In this document: piece by piece, positions 7,150 to 16,841 of the stretch
Layout: every line of letters begins with the position of its first letter
How positions within the stretch are numbered: position 1 is the stretch's first letter
Assembly (NCBI GenBank): GCA_937879965.1
Contig: CALFMP010000049.1
Coordinates: forward strand, 1-64,000
Origin: QKMZ01 sp012965515
GTDB taxonomy: Bacteria > Cyanobacteriota > Vampirovibrionia > Obscuribacterales > Obscuribacteraceae
DNA: 64,000 bases
Direction: 5' to 3'
Position numbers and translations under genes: made by a program
The notes under the pieces: model-generated
Seen by the model: only the letters and a program-made list of their open reading frames with translations
What the model was told of the DNA's origin: nothing
Database searches by the model: none

Positions 7150-9534
7150 TTAGGCGACGAGGAAGTCGCGGGTGAGCGCCACTTCGACCAGGAGCTTCTC
7201 GGCGGTGTACTCGTCGTACCCGTGCTCCTTGATCAGACGAGCCTTGGCGCCATCGAGACGCTTCTTCTCGTCCTCGGACAGCGAGGACATACCGATCACG
7301 CCGGTGAAGTCCTTCGCCTGACGAAGCACGTAGGCCTCGATGCAGCGCTTCAGGCCGTCGTGCACGGTGTACGGGGGCTCGGACGTGCCGTGCTCCTCGT
7401 TGTACGCGCGGATGGCCACCAGGACGTTGGTACGGAACTTGTCGGCCTGCGCGGAGTTGATCTGCAGGCTGTCAGCCCGCTCGATCTCCTGCAGGAACCG
7501 CTCCATGTCCGCCTGGTTCATGTAGCTCGAACCAGAGTAGCCCTTGCGGGTCGACCCGAGGTTGATCGCCTTCAGGTAGTCCTGGTACTTGCGGAAGAAC
7601 TGCTGGCAGGAGTCGGCGAAGTTCGGGATGAACGCGGCCTTGTAGACCTTGCTCAGCTCGATGCGACGCGCCTTCTCCATGGGGCCCTGGAGCCAGTTGA
7701 TCCACTGCTCCTTCTTCTTCTGATCGAGACGCGGATCCTTGCGGAACTTGTCGATCATGTGGTCACGCAGCTCGGCGACGGTGAAGCCCGGCGACGAGCG
7801 ATGGCCCGCCTCGAACTCGTTGCGCGCCTGCGAAGCCAGCTCACCGAGGATGGTGTCCATCTCACGGGGAGACATGCCCTCGAGACCCTCGGTCCACGGC
7901 GCCTTCTCGCGAAGGGCACGCAGCTCGAGTTCCGTACCCATGCCGGAGTCGCGAACGACCTCGCCGGAGTACGCCTTGAGCACCGCGTTGAAGGGCAGGT
8001 TGCCCTTGCTCGGCCAGTCGATGTGGGTCGCCACGCGGAACATGCCCACGTACGACTTCATCAGCGGCTCACGGTGAACGCCACCGCGCGCCGTCGGCTT
8101 GCCGAACTGCGAGGAGCTGTACAGCTTCTCGGTGACCAGCGCAGCCTGCTCCGGCTCGAGCGGGTACTTGAACGACACCCAGAACAGACGGTCGTTGTGC
8201 GCACGGTGCGCCGGGTTCGACCAGAACTTGTTCCACTGCTCGTCGTTCGAGTGGATGAGGATCATGCCTTCCCAACCCACACCCTGCTGGTGGAAGTTGG
8301 AGAGCGGCTCGGGCAGCGACAGGCGCTGACCTTCCAGACCCTCGAGCAGGATACGGAACGCCTCGTCCGGGTTACGGAAGCCTTCCGTGAGGACGATGAA
8401 CTTGCCCTTGTTGAACACGCCCGAGAGCGAGACACCACGCGGGTCGCGGTCGTCGTACAGGCCGAGCGACGCGATGTCGGTGTCACCACGCCACACCTTC
8501 AGGTCGAAGTTGATGGGCTGCACTTCGGCAACGTCCACCATGCCCTGACCTTCGGACATGAACATGTTGTCCAGCGGGAAGTCCGCCAGCTCGATGGCGC
8601 AGTCGGCGTCGTACTGACCGTACTTCGCGTCGCCGCGCTTCTTGCCCTTGACCTCGGAGGCCGGCTTGCCGGACGCGGTCTTCACCTCGGAGGCGGCGAG
8701 CACGTCACGGTTGACGAACGCGGCGCCGGCGAACTCGCCGAGAACCACGTCCTGCGCCTTCGGATCCGGCATGACGAGAGCTTCGAACGTCGGCTGGGGC
8801 AGGCCCAGACCGAAGCAGACGATGCCCACGAAGTCCTTCTCGTTGGCGTAGAGGACCTGAGCCAGCTCGGCGTTGGTCGGCTTCTCGCTCGACACGTCGT
8901 GCTTCTTCAGGATGGCGCGCACTTCCGGCGACTCGAAGTCGAGAGCCGCGGTGTCGGTGAAGTCGAGCGATTCGATGATGCGCTCGATCTCCTTCAGCGT
9001 GGCGTCCTTGCGGCGCTGCGTCTTCTTCTGCGCGACCAGCTTGATCAGGTAGAGCGCACCCAGCGGGTTCGCCCACATGTCCGAGCCGCCCAGGAACGGG
9101 ATCGGCTCACGCTTGCGCATGATGTTGTACTGGAAGTGGTTGGTCAGGTCGGACTTGCCGGCGCCGGGCGCACCAGTGACGGTGAGCGCCTTACGACGGG
9201 TACGACCACCCTGAGCCGCCTGGAAGCCGTAGCCGTTCACGATCTCGTGAACAGCCTCTTCCACGCCGTAGAACTTGGAGGCGGTCTTGTAGCCGGGGAT
9301 CTCCTTGCCGGTCATGCGGAGCAGAGCTTCGCTGCGGCTGGTGTCGAGACCCTCGCGGATGTTGAGACGATAGAACGCGGCGTGCGTGGTTTCCACGTAA
9401 GCCGGGTTCGCGCGCACGACCTTGAGGAAGTCCTTCAGGGTGTTCTTCAGGCCGTTGAACGAGTACGGGAACGGATCCTCCGGCAACCAGAGCTGGGGAT
9501 GCGTCTCGCTTGTGAACTGCAGGTTCGTATTCAT
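7150..9534 (-). CDS. prkA: PrkA family serine kinase / AAA+ protein
   Basis: The 794 aa product carries the Walker A motif GAPGAGKS at 121-128 and the long PrkA AAA region, including the segment with RILLEGLEGQRLSLPEPLS and the conserved stretch with ILIHSNDEQWNKFWSN, typical of the family. The C-terminal 250 residues would be the PrkA kinase-like domain. E. coli YeaG and B. subtilis PrkA are about 640 aa, so this copy is roughly 150 residues longer. It starts 25 bp after the upstream PrkA-like gene stops, so the two are one transcript. PrkA proteins are described as serine kinases and, in B. subtilis, as a protease, active in stationary phase. Codons are strongly G/C at third position. Confidence 0.9.
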   Translation of the reverse strand: MNTNLQFTSETHPQLWLPEDPFPYSFNGLKNTLKDFLKVVRANPAYVETTHAAFYRLNIREGLDTSRSEALLRMTGKEIPGYKTASKFYGVEEAVHEIVNGYGFQAAQGGRTRRKALTVTGAPGAGKSDLTNHFQYNIMRKREPIPFLGGSDMWANPLGALYLIKLVAQKKTQRRKDATLKEIERIIESLDFTDTAALDFESPEVRAILKKHDVSSEKPTNAELAQVLYANEKDFVGIVCFGLGLPQPTFEALVMPDPKAQDVVLGEFAGAAFVNRDVLAASEVKTASGKPASEVKGKKRGDAKYGQYDADCAIELADFPLDNMFMSEGQGMVDVAEVQPINFDLKVWRGDTDIASLGLYDDRDPRGVSLSGVFNKGKFIVLTEGFRNPDEAFRILLEGLEGQRLSLPEPLSNFHQQGVGWEGMILIHSNDEQWNKFWSNPAHRAHNDRLFWVSFKYPLEPEQAALVTEKLYSSSQFGKPTARGGVHREPLMKSYVGMFRVATHIDWPSKGNLPFNAVLKAYSGEVVRDSGMGTELELRALREKAPWTEGLEGMSPREMDTILGELASQARNEFEAGHRSSPGFTVAELRDHMIDKFRKDPRLDQKKKEQWINWLQGPMEKARRIELSKVYKAAFIPNFADSCQQFFRKYQDYLKAINLGSTRKGYSGSSYMNQADMERFLQEIERADSLQINSAQADKFRTNVLVAIRAYNEEHGTSEPPYTVHDGLKRCIEAYVLRQAKDFTGVIGMSSLSEDEKKRLDGAKARLIKEHGYDEYTAEKLLVEVALTRDFLVA

Positions 9535-9558
9535 TGTGCAGACTCCTTATCTGAGGAA

Positions 9559-11844
9559 TTAGGCCTTGAAGGCCCAGACTTTGACACGCTTCGCGTATTC
9601 GAGAACGGGCTTCTGAAGGGCTTCGCAGTAACCGAGTTCGGTCATGGTCTGCTTGGCCTTCGCCAGCTGTTCCTGTTCGATGTCGGTGAGGTCAGACGTG
9701 ACCTCAGTGGTCAGCAGCTTCTCGACTGCCTTACCGACCTTTTCATCGAGCTTCGCGCGGATTGCGTTCGCGATCTCCGGGATGGTCTCCCAGGTCTCGA
9801 CAAAACGCTTGATGATTTCGATACGCTGCTCGCGCATCTCCTCTTCCTTCAGCTCGCCGGCGTTCTTCGGGAGGTTGTCCCGAATGAACTTTTCGCGAGC
9901 CTCGTCGAGGAGCGTTTCGAGAGCGCCACGGAACTTCTTCTCGTCTTCGGTCAGCCAGTCGCCCGGCCGCTTGTTCAGACGGTAGCGATCCAGGTCGTCG
10001 AGGATGCTGGTGTTCACCGGCACCTTACCGACGCCCTTCACCCGAGCTTCCTTGTCGCCCTGCGCCCACGCCGAAGCATGCGCACGGTAGGCGTCGTAGA
10101 GGCCCTGGGCTTGCGCAGCGTAGTCCGCGCAGAAGACCTGGAGAATCTGCTGCTTGAGCAGACGGCGATACTCGGCCTCGATGAGCTCGGGGCGGTCGTT
10201 CGCACTCTTCTGCCAGTCATTGCTGGTGGTGATTTCACCGCCCAGCCACTTCTGGCAGCGCTTCAGGACGGCCTTCTGAGCATCCGTCAGGTTCGACGTG
10301 CTCAGGCTGTTCTGGATGGCGGCGCGCAGGAGGCCGATGGCATCCAGAGCGCTCACGCACTTGTGCTTCGACTTGAGCCCGATCTCGTTGATCTGGCTGA
10401 GCAAGCCGAGCATGAAGCGCATGTCCAGACCCTGCAGACCCTCATCCTTGCCGATGAGGCGCCACATCAGGCCAGACGTGATGGCGACGTCGGTCGGGAT
10501 GGCCATGGCTTCCGGACCGTAGTTCGCGCTGGTGGACGCCGGCTTGCTGCTGCTGCCGTAACCGCCGAAGCGATCATCGTAGCTGCTGCTGCTGCGGCTG
10601 TCCGAAGCGGTCGCCCAGACACTGGACCACTCGTTGCCGGTGCGAGCCTTCACCTGAATCGTCTCGCCCTGCAGAAGACGCAGGCGATCGACCGGATGAA
10701 TGAACGGCTCGTTCTCCTTGGGCACCGCGTAGCGGCTGATGACGGCGAGGGTCGCAATCATCTTCAAGGCGAGCGGGTCGAACTTGGCCGACACCTTGTA
10801 GCGCGACATCTCCTGCATGTACGCACGCACCTCTTCCACGCGGACGAGGTTGTACGGGAACTTGAGCAAGGTCGAGCGACCGGTGAACGCGTCCTTGTCC
10901 GGCAGCGTATTGAGGAATTCCGACAACGCCTTCGCGTTGGTCGTCGCCATGATGAACGCATCCAGCGGCGCGGACGCGGCTGCATCCGAGCAACCATCGC
11001 TGGCTGCCGGCAGGCGGCGATACTGCGTGGCATCGAGCAGAATCAGACGCTCGTCCGCTTCGCCCGGCTTGAGTTCACGCTTGATGAACGCATCCGGAAG
11101 CGAGATGAAACCGCGGTTACCGCGACGCAGGGCCGCGATAAGCGAGCAGTTCTCACCGGGCTTCCATTCGGAAACACCGGCCGAGCGCTTCGACACGTGA
11201 ATGGCTTCCACCTCGACGCAGTCGAGCGAGGGCTCCTTCTTGGGCTCCGCGAGGGTGCCCTTCACGTTGGTGTAGCAGTGCTGGCAAGGATCGCCGGCGA
11301 CCGCCAGGATATCGAAAAGGGTGTTTCCGAGCCCGGTCACCTCCGCCAACTCCTTCAGCTGCTTTTCGTCGAGCAGCTTCAGCAAGTTGATGGGGTTCTC
11401 GTGGTCCGGACAGCCCTTCACCGCATAGACCTTGGCGCCCAGCTCCAACGCACGCTCGATGCCGTCGCCGAAGAAGTCTTTGCCCGCACCGGGGCCACCT
11501 TCGACGATCATCATCTTCTTGAGCTGTGCGCCGTTGCCTGCGGCCGCGGCCAGAAAGTTCAGCATGCTGAGTGCGAAGCGCTGGCTACCGCACACATGCT
11601 TGAACGCGAGCAGAGACGGGATACCCACGTCCTTGAGCGTCATGAGAAACTGACGCCGCTCGGGGTCCTGCTCATCCTCGATCTTCTCCTCGCCCATCGC
11701 CTTGATCGCACGCAGGATCAGTGCAGGAGCTGTGTCCGCACGTTCCAGGTGGTCTTTCAGCTCCATGAGGAACTGGGCGTAATTGAGCGGAGGGTCAGTC
11801 AGAGGAGTGAGCTTCAGCAGATTTGTTAGCTCATGTTGGGACAT
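9559..11844 (-). CDS. Second, divergent PrkA-like P-loop protein
   Basis: The 761 aa product starts at ATG 11844, where AAGGAGG lies 8 bases upstream; an in-frame upstream extension exists but lacks a ribosome site and reads through leader structure. Walker A is GGPGAGKD (116-123), so the usual Ser/Thr after Lys is Asp. A cysteine pair CQHC follows near residue 185, then the PrkA-like block with FISLPDAFIKREL, FIMATTNAKALSEF and HPVDRLRLLQGE. It is clearly related to the PrkA encoded next but distant. A Ser-rich loop (about 420-445) interrupts it. Most genomes have one PrkA; a tandem divergent pair suggests a hetero-complex or division of labour. The altered Walker A may change ATP handling. 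Confidence 0.85.
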   Translation of the reverse strand: MSQHELTNLLKLTPLTDPPLNYAQFLMELKDHLERADTAPALILRAIKAMGEEKIEDEQDPERRQFLMTLKDVGIPSLLAFKHVCGSQRFALSMLNFLAAAAGNGAQLKKMMIVEGGPGAGKDFFGDGIERALELGAKVYAVKGCPDHENPINLLKLLDEKQLKELAEVTGLGNTLFDILAVAGDPCQHCYTNVKGTLAEPKKEPSLDCVEVEAIHVSKRSAGVSEWKPGENCSLIAALRRGNRGFISLPDAFIKRELKPGEADERLILLDATQYRRLPAASDGCSDAAASAPLDAFIMATTNAKALSEFLNTLPDKDAFTGRSTLLKFPYNLVRVEEVRAYMQEMSRYKVSAKFDPLALKMIATLAVISRYAVPKENEPFIHPVDRLRLLQGETIQVKARTGNEWSSVWATASDSRSSSSYDDRFGGYGSSSKPASTSANYGPEAMAIPTDVAITSGLMWRLIGKDEGLQGLDMRFMLGLLSQINEIGLKSKHKCVSALDAIGLLRAAIQNSLSTSNLTDAQKAVLKRCQKWLGGEITTSNDWQKSANDRPELIEAEYRRLLKQQILQVFCADYAAQAQGLYDAYRAHASAWAQGDKEARVKGVGKVPVNTSILDDLDRYRLNKRPGDWLTEDEKKFRGALETLLDEAREKFIRDNLPKNAGELKEEEMREQRIEIIKRFVETWETIPEIANAIRAKLDEKVGKAVEKLLTTEVTSDLTDIEQEQLAKAKQTMTELGYCEALQKPVLEYAKRVKVWAFKA

Positions 11845-12140
11845 GCCCTTACCTCCTTCACACGGATAGTTGGCGCGCGGAAAAGTCCGTTCGCCGAATT
11901 GAGGTCGACAGAATTCAGCCAATAGAGGATGCGGTTTTTGCCGCAGGCTCCGGGCTCCTGATTGATGGTTGATGTCAGCCTCGCCACGGCGAAACTGGCT
12001 GTCGGGTGATCGGTTCGACAATCAATAGATTGCGAGCGAACCAACAAACTGCCGGAGCAATTTGCGAACTGCGGGGGCAGTTTTTTGGTTGACTCGCAAC
12101 TTATAAAAGCGACCGCACCGGGCAAGGCGTGTTCGAAATT
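11845..12140 (-). promoter_or_regulatory. Structured leader of the PrkA operon
   Basis: About 290 bases before the first ATG hold several stems: GGTTCG-A-CAATC (12012-12023) with GATTG-CGAG-CGAACC (12028-12042), AAACTGCC (12046-12053) with GGCAGTTT (12076-12083), and GCGG/CCGC near 11930-11945. A TATAAG box read on the minus strand lies at 12105-12100, but no well-spaced -35 is present. AAGGAGG precedes the start. The length and structure suggest post-transcriptional control; I match it to no known riboswitch. Confidence 0.45.
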
Positions 12141-12936
12141 GACGTCATTAGAGGAAGCGTGTGTACCTCCTGCTAACAGCGCGAATCTATAACAACACCA
12201 TCAACCTGATGCCTTGCATTCCCTCGCCTTGAACACCCTGGTTGAACAATGACTCATCTCTTTTCGTAGGTGTCACTGGTGGTATCAAGTCTTTTCCATC
12301 AACAGTCTGTGAAAACTGCCGATATGGAGAGACGGTCAACAACACAGCGACACGCTGATGGGAGGGCTGAGCCAATGAAACCTGTATAGAAGACGGATGG
12401 ACGGGTGGTTGGGGGGACTCCAGGGATATGCGAATGGATGCAAAACGATAATTCGACCGTATCAAATAAGGAGGGAACCACCAAATAAAGATCTATAAGA
12501 AGACGGGCGCCTACTGAAAAGCTAAAGGAAAGGCTAACCAGTCCACTTTTCATCCGAATCGCCCATCCACTTGATAACAGTAAATAAAGGAACTGCTGGG
12601 GAAAACCCGAGTTGTCATGTGACCGAAAAGAGTCCCCGTGGCAAGCTATTTTTGGGGTACATTCAAAGGTGCAATTTTCGATGAGATGCGGTTAAGAAGT
12701 CGACTGGTGGCTCGTTTTGGTTTTCTTAATGATTGGGGCAATACTTCGCGCGGCTTTCGAGGCCGGTGGGGATGCGGCTTGCCAGGCGTAGATGTCAAGC
12801 GGGCACGATTAGCGAAGCTCTCGATGGCAGTTTTAATGTGCTGCTATTTGGCCTGTGGTTGCCAAGGGATTTCCCTATACTTTGGGTTTGCGTTCGACAT
12901 TTTTATAGACAAAAGCCGCGTCGCGCAGTTCGGTTA
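12141..12936. other. Intergenic stretch between prfB and the PrkA operon
   Basis: Nearly 800 bases with no gene I can support. Short open frames on both strands lack ribosome sites and codon bias. It should hold the promoter of the PrkA operon and the end of the prfB transcript; I see no convincing terminator or -35/-10 pair. Confidence 0.4.
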
Positions 12937-14053
12937 TCAAGTGGATTTTGAGGCCGCTCTCATCCTGAGATACGAGTTGATGAACTCGTCGAGATTGCCA
13001 TTGAGCACGCTTTCTACATTAGTGGTTTCACATTTGGTGCGCACGTCTTTCACCATGCGATCGTCGAGAACGTACGATCTAATTGCGTTTCCAAATGTGG
13101 CCTGAACATTCTCGCCTTTCAATTTGGAAAGTTCTTCTTCGCGCTCAGCCTGGCGAATTGCCAGAATCTTGGAGCGCAAGAGCTCCATCGCCAATGCTTT
13201 GTTCTGCAACTGGCTGCGTTCTTGCTGGCATTTGACGGCAATGCCGGTTGGTTTGTGGACAATTCTCACAGCGCTTTCGACCTTGTTGACGTTTTGGCCA
13301 CCTGCGCCACCCGAGCGCATTGTGTCAACTTCGATCTCGTCGTCCTTGATCTCCACTAGCGAATCTATGTCGCTCATTATCGGACTGACTTCCAATGCCG
13401 CGAAGCTTGTCTGCCTTGAATCAGAGCCTTGTTTGAATGGCGACTTCCTGACCAGTCGATGTACGCCTTTCTCGCACGACAAATAACCGTACGCATAAGG
13501 CCCTTCTACTTTTACTGTGGCGCTCTTGATGCCTGCTTCTTCACCGGCCGATTGGTCAATGATCTCAGTTGAATATCCTCTTTGTTGGGCCCAGCGCAGA
13601 TACATTCGCAGAAGCATCTCCGCCCAATCCTGAGCATCTGTGCCGCCCGCGCCCGCATTGATAGTGACGATTGCGGCCGAGTCATCGTATTCTCCTGAGA
13701 GCAATCTAGTAAACTCGTATGTCTCGAGTTCCTTATTTAGCTTGTCGAGACCTTGCGCGACCTCGCTGGCGAGTGACTCGTCGCCTTCCTCCAAGCCTAA
13801 CTGAATGAGAACTTTTAGATCGCTTACTTGAGTCGTCCAACTCTCGTGCTGTTTGAGCGAGCTTTCCAGCCTGCTCATTTTCTGCGTAACGGACTTGGCG
13901 GCTCGATTGTCGTTCCAAAAATCGGGCTCGAGAGTTTCTTCCTGTAGCTTCTTTAGATCGGCTGCTACTTTTTCTAAGTCAAAGATATTCGCTGACTTTC
14001 GCCAGGCGCTCCTCGGCCAGTTCTACTTCTCTTTTTAGCTCGGACAGCATCAT
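12937..14053 (-). CDS. prfB: Peptide chain release factor 2 (programmed +1 frameshift)
   Basis: RF2 recognises UGA and UAA and releases the finished peptide. The main frame (from 13978) carries the catalytic GGQ in SGGAGGQNVNKVESAV and the rest of the RF2 core. The N-terminus is in another frame: ATG ATG at 14053, 24 codons ending in GAA TAT CTT TGA C. Slipping one base forward at CTT TGA C (13984-13978) joins it to DLEKVAADLKKLQEETLEPDFW, giving 371 aa, the normal length. The slippery site TAT CTT TGA C is identical to that of E. coli, but the strong Shine-Dalgarno-like stimulator just before it (AGGGGG in E. coli) is missing here. The frameshift lets low RF2 raise its own synthesis. Confidence 0.95.
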
Positions 14054-14225
14054 AAGCAAGATTGACTCGATTTAAGATCAGGGGCACGATTTGGTACGGA
14101 TTTAGGCAATCCGGGTCTTATTATATAGGGGCAACGGCGGTCTTATGAAAAACCGGGGTCCCTGGGCATCATTCAGTAATGAGATGTCCGCGTGAAAGTT
14201 CCACATCACCTGCCGGCAACTAAAC

Positions 14226-15449
14226 ATGACATTGTCTATCTGGCTTGACGAACGCTCTTCCGGGGAAGAAATCCTGGATGAGGTGGACATTGCCATCATA
14301 GGTGGTGGCATTATCGGCTGTGCGGCTGCCTTCTTGCTGAAATCCGGTGAATCGACTTCAGGTCTGAAAGTGGCTCTTTTCGAGAGTAGCCGCGTCGCCA
14401 GCGGCTCAACCGGGCGCAATGCCGGTTTTGTTTTACGCGGCATTCAGGCTTATTACAATCATGCTGTAAAACTCTATGGGCGCGAAGTGGCTCGTGAAGT
14501 CTTCAGATTCGCAGAGGAAAACCAGCGCCAGATACGACTTTTTGCTGAGAACACCCGAGACGATTTCGATATGAGTGAATGCGGCTCATATCTGCTTGCC
14601 AGCTCATTGGACGAACTCGACGATCTCAGGCAATCCGCAGATCTTATGAAAGAAGATGGCTTCGAGGTGGAGTTCTTAGTCGATGATCCTACCGATCGCG
14701 ACTTCTATGGCGCCATCTTCAATCCTAAAGACTTTGCCGTAAACCCTGTAAAACTGGCACGGGCTCTATTGAGCAGGAGTTCCGCCACTGTCTATGAAGA
14801 AGAAGAGGTGTTCGCGGTCAAGAAAAGCGCCAGCGGGGGAAAGCTCGTCGTATCGACTAACAAGCGCTCGCTCGTCGCCAACAAGGTCTTGCTTTGCACT
14901 AATGCCTATGCCGCTCTTGGCTCGTATGCCCTGGCGGAGAAATTGAATGTCGTGCGCGGGCAGATACTGGTCACGCGACCGCTCAAGAAGCGTTTGGATG
15001 CCCTCGATTCAATTTGCTATGCCAATTACGGATTCGAATATTTCCGTCAATTGCCGGATAACAGGCTGCTTTTAGGGGGATGCAGGCAGCAATTCATGGA
15101 TGAAGAGCGTGGCTTTGGCGATTCCGTCACGCGCCCTGTCCAGCAAGCGCTCGAGTCTTATTTGAAACATCGTTTTCCTGAATGTGCAGGAACTCCTGTC
15201 GATTACCGGTTTTCAGGGCTGATGGCCTTTACCAATGATGGTTTGCCTCTAGTTGGCGAGCATGAAGGTTTGCCGAACGTTTTTTGTGCGGTCGGCTGTA
15301 ACGGGCATGGACTGGGTTTTGGTCTCAATCTCGCTCGTATGCTTATCAATGTCGCTGTCAACGGCGCTTCGGCAGGGACCTTTTCCGTCAATCGCGAGTC
15401 ATTGAAAAAACCATTGGCGCTGGCATCTTCCGGCGAGAAGGGTCCCTAG
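14226..15449 (+). CDS. FAD-dependent oxidoreductase, DAO family
   Basis: The 407 aa product has the FAD-binding dinucleotide motif IIGGGIIG (24-31) followed by a Glu-ending strand (VALFESSRVASGSTGRNAG), the pattern of D-amino-acid oxidase/PuuB-like enzymes. Near the C-terminus the second FAD segment reads FSGLMAFTNDGLPLVGEH and CAVGCNGHGLGFGLNLAR. These enzymes oxidise an amine or amino acid and pass electrons to oxygen or another acceptor; the substrate cannot be read from sequence. It is divergent from prfB and apparently alone. The ATG at 14226 lacks an obvious ribosome site. Confidence 0.85.
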   Translation: MTLSIWLDERSSGEEILDEVDIAIIGGGIIGCAAAFLLKSGESTSGLKVALFESSRVASGSTGRNAGFVLRGIQAYYNHAVKLYGREVAREVFRFAEENQRQIRLFAENTRDDFDMSECGSYLLASSLDELDDLRQSADLMKEDGFEVEFLVDDPTDRDFYGAIFNPKDFAVNPVKLARALLSRSSATVYEEEEVFAVKKSASGGKLVVSTNKRSLVANKVLLCTNAYAALGSYALAEKLNVVRGQILVTRPLKKRLDALDSICYANYGFEYFRQLPDNRLLLGGCRQQFMDEERGFGDSVTRPVQQALESYLKHRFPECAGTPVDYRFSGLMAFTNDGLPLVGEHEGLPNVFCAVGCNGHGLGFGLNLARMLINVAVNGASAGTFSVNRESLKKPLALASSGEKGP

Positions 15450-15518
15450 AAAGACGAAAAGGACGCATCGCTGCGCCCCTTAAGTTCAATTTTCTAAAGC
15501 ATACTTTCTGAAACCGGC

Positions 15519-16541
15519 TTACTGCTCGGGTACACCGCTGTTTTCGATAACGCGCGATTGGATGTTCATCTTGACGCTATCTTTTGATTCTTGACCGTAA
15601 GTCTTCACTTTGATTTGCACGTCCCACTGAGGGAAATGCATTTCCGGAATGATTACGCCCAGAGAAGTGGCGGAAGCGGAGGTGACGCTTGCCGGTGTTC
15701 CGTTGAACGTGACGATGTTATCCGAGGCTCTCTTCGAGAAACCGGAGCCGGTAACCGTAACGTGCTGTCCGGGAGGCGCCGAAAGAGTGTCGATGCCGGT
15801 GACGGATGGAGCAGCTTTGATGTTCAATTCTTGCGCCTTGCTCTTGATCGTCGCTTGAGTGACGATCAACTGCTGTTTTCCGCCTTCGATATCGCCAGGT
15901 ACTTCGACCACCATCTTGGTTGGATTCAATTCTGTGATCTTTGCCCACTGCTTGCCGATTTGGACTAGGGCGCCACGAGCGAAATTCTTACCGTTGATGG
16001 TGATTTTGTCGGTGGGAGCGGCTTCTTTGGGGGCTATTGATGTGACTGAGATTTTCGGCGTGGTGATCTGCCAGCTCATTGCCGCACCAGCCGGTCCATA
16101 CGCTTTGATGATTAGCTGGGTTCCACCCACGGCCAGAGCGTTTGTCATGTCCAGTGTGAATACGCGGCTTTTGAAATTCTTTTCGGTGCCCAGCAATCTG
16201 CCAGCCAGAAGTATTTGCATCGACTCGAATGGCAAAGCGGTCTCAGAGCCATTTCTGAAAGTCATGGTCAGAGGCACAGTGTCCTGACCTTGCTTGATGT
16301 TGATGTAATCGGTGAAGGTTTGCCATTTAGCAGAGGTTTGCACAATCGGCTTGGACTCTTGCACGACGGCGATTCCATCGTCCTTCTTGTCCTTGTCCGT
16401 GGCAACTGCCGGTTTTGCCGCAGCCGGTGGATTAGGAACCGCAGGAGGAGCCTGTTTGAGCTGAGCAAACACGGGCACACCCTGGCTTGCCAGAATCAGG
16501 AACGCGGAAACCAACGATTGAACTGTCGCAACTTTTCTCAT
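15519..16541 (-). CDS. Secreted IPT/TIG-domain protein
   Basis: The 340 aa product begins with a signal peptide (MRKVATVQSLVSAFLILASQ then a VFA-Q cleavage site near residue 26) and a Pro/Ala-rich linker. An N-terminal beta region is followed by two IPT/TIG immunoglobulin-like repeats, about residues 165-250 (ISVTSIAPKEAAPTDKITI, NGKNFARGA) and 250-335 (PSVTGIDTLSAPPGQHVTV, GSGFSKRA). TIG domains usually mediate binding at the cell surface. It stands alone. A TATAAT on the minus strand at about 16637-16632 may be its -10 box; the -35 is poor. Confidence 0.85.
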   Translation of the reverse strand: MRKVATVQSLVSAFLILASQGVPVFAQLKQAPPAVPNPPAAAKPAVATDKDKKDDGIAVVQESKPIVQTSAKWQTFTDYINIKQGQDTVPLTMTFRNGSETALPFESMQILLAGRLLGTEKNFKSRVFTLDMTNALAVGGTQLIIKAYGPAGAAMSWQITTPKISVTSIAPKEAAPTDKITINGKNFARGALVQIGKQWAKITELNPTKMVVEVPGDIEGGKQQLIVTQATIKSKAQELNIKAAPSVTGIDTLSAPPGQHVTVTGSGFSKRASDNIVTFNGTPASVTSASATSLGVIIPEMHFPQWDVQIKVKTYGQESKDSVKMNIQSRVIENSGVPEQ

Positions 16542-16731
16542 AGCGCCTCTCTACTTTTCCGATTTTCCGAACACATTTCGGTTGTCGCTGCTTCATGGCT
16601 CTTGCCAACAGGTAAGCTCATGATGCGTCCATTATAGGTGTTTTCTTGATCTGAAACTGTAGTGCTTCGATTGGTCACGACTGCAGCAGCCCCATATTTC
16701 GAGTACCACTAAAGAATATCGTAGAGCGCGG

Positions 16732-16769
16732 AAAAAAAGGAAATAGAGCCGGTTTCAGGCTCTATTTCC
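16732..16769 (-). terminator. Intrinsic terminator
   Basis: GGAAATAGAGCC (16739-16750) pairs perfectly with GGCTCTATTTCC (16758-16769); on the minus strand TTTTTTT follows. It ends the transcript of the small membrane protein at 16842-17144. Confidence 0.9.
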
Positions 16770-16841
16770 AGTGTGCTTGAAAACGCAGGCGGCGAATATT
16801 TTTCGCAGCTTTTACGTTTCACCATGCAATTGGTTCGGCAC

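Noticed and set aside
7027..11829. An open frame of 1600 codons on the plus strand opposite the two PrkA genes
   Set aside because: It is a product of the extreme third-position G/C bias of the real genes on the other strand. Its Arg/His/Leu-rich sequence shows no fold or motif and it has no ribosome site.
12012..12083. Plus-strand intrinsic terminator (GGCAGTTTTTT)
   Set aside because: No plus-strand gene lies before it; I treat the stems as part of the minus-strand leader.
12187..12553. Two short minus-strand frames upstream of the PrkA operon
   Set aside because: No ribosome site, no codon bias, and they lie in a probable regulatory region.
12638..13105. Plus-strand open frame of 155 codons overlapping the prfB end
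   Set aside because: Overlaps prfB, has no ribosome site, and its codons look random.
13484..13978. A broken gene at the prfB start, because the N-terminus is in another frame
   Set aside because: The break is the standard CTT TGA C programmed frameshift of RF2, not a mutation.
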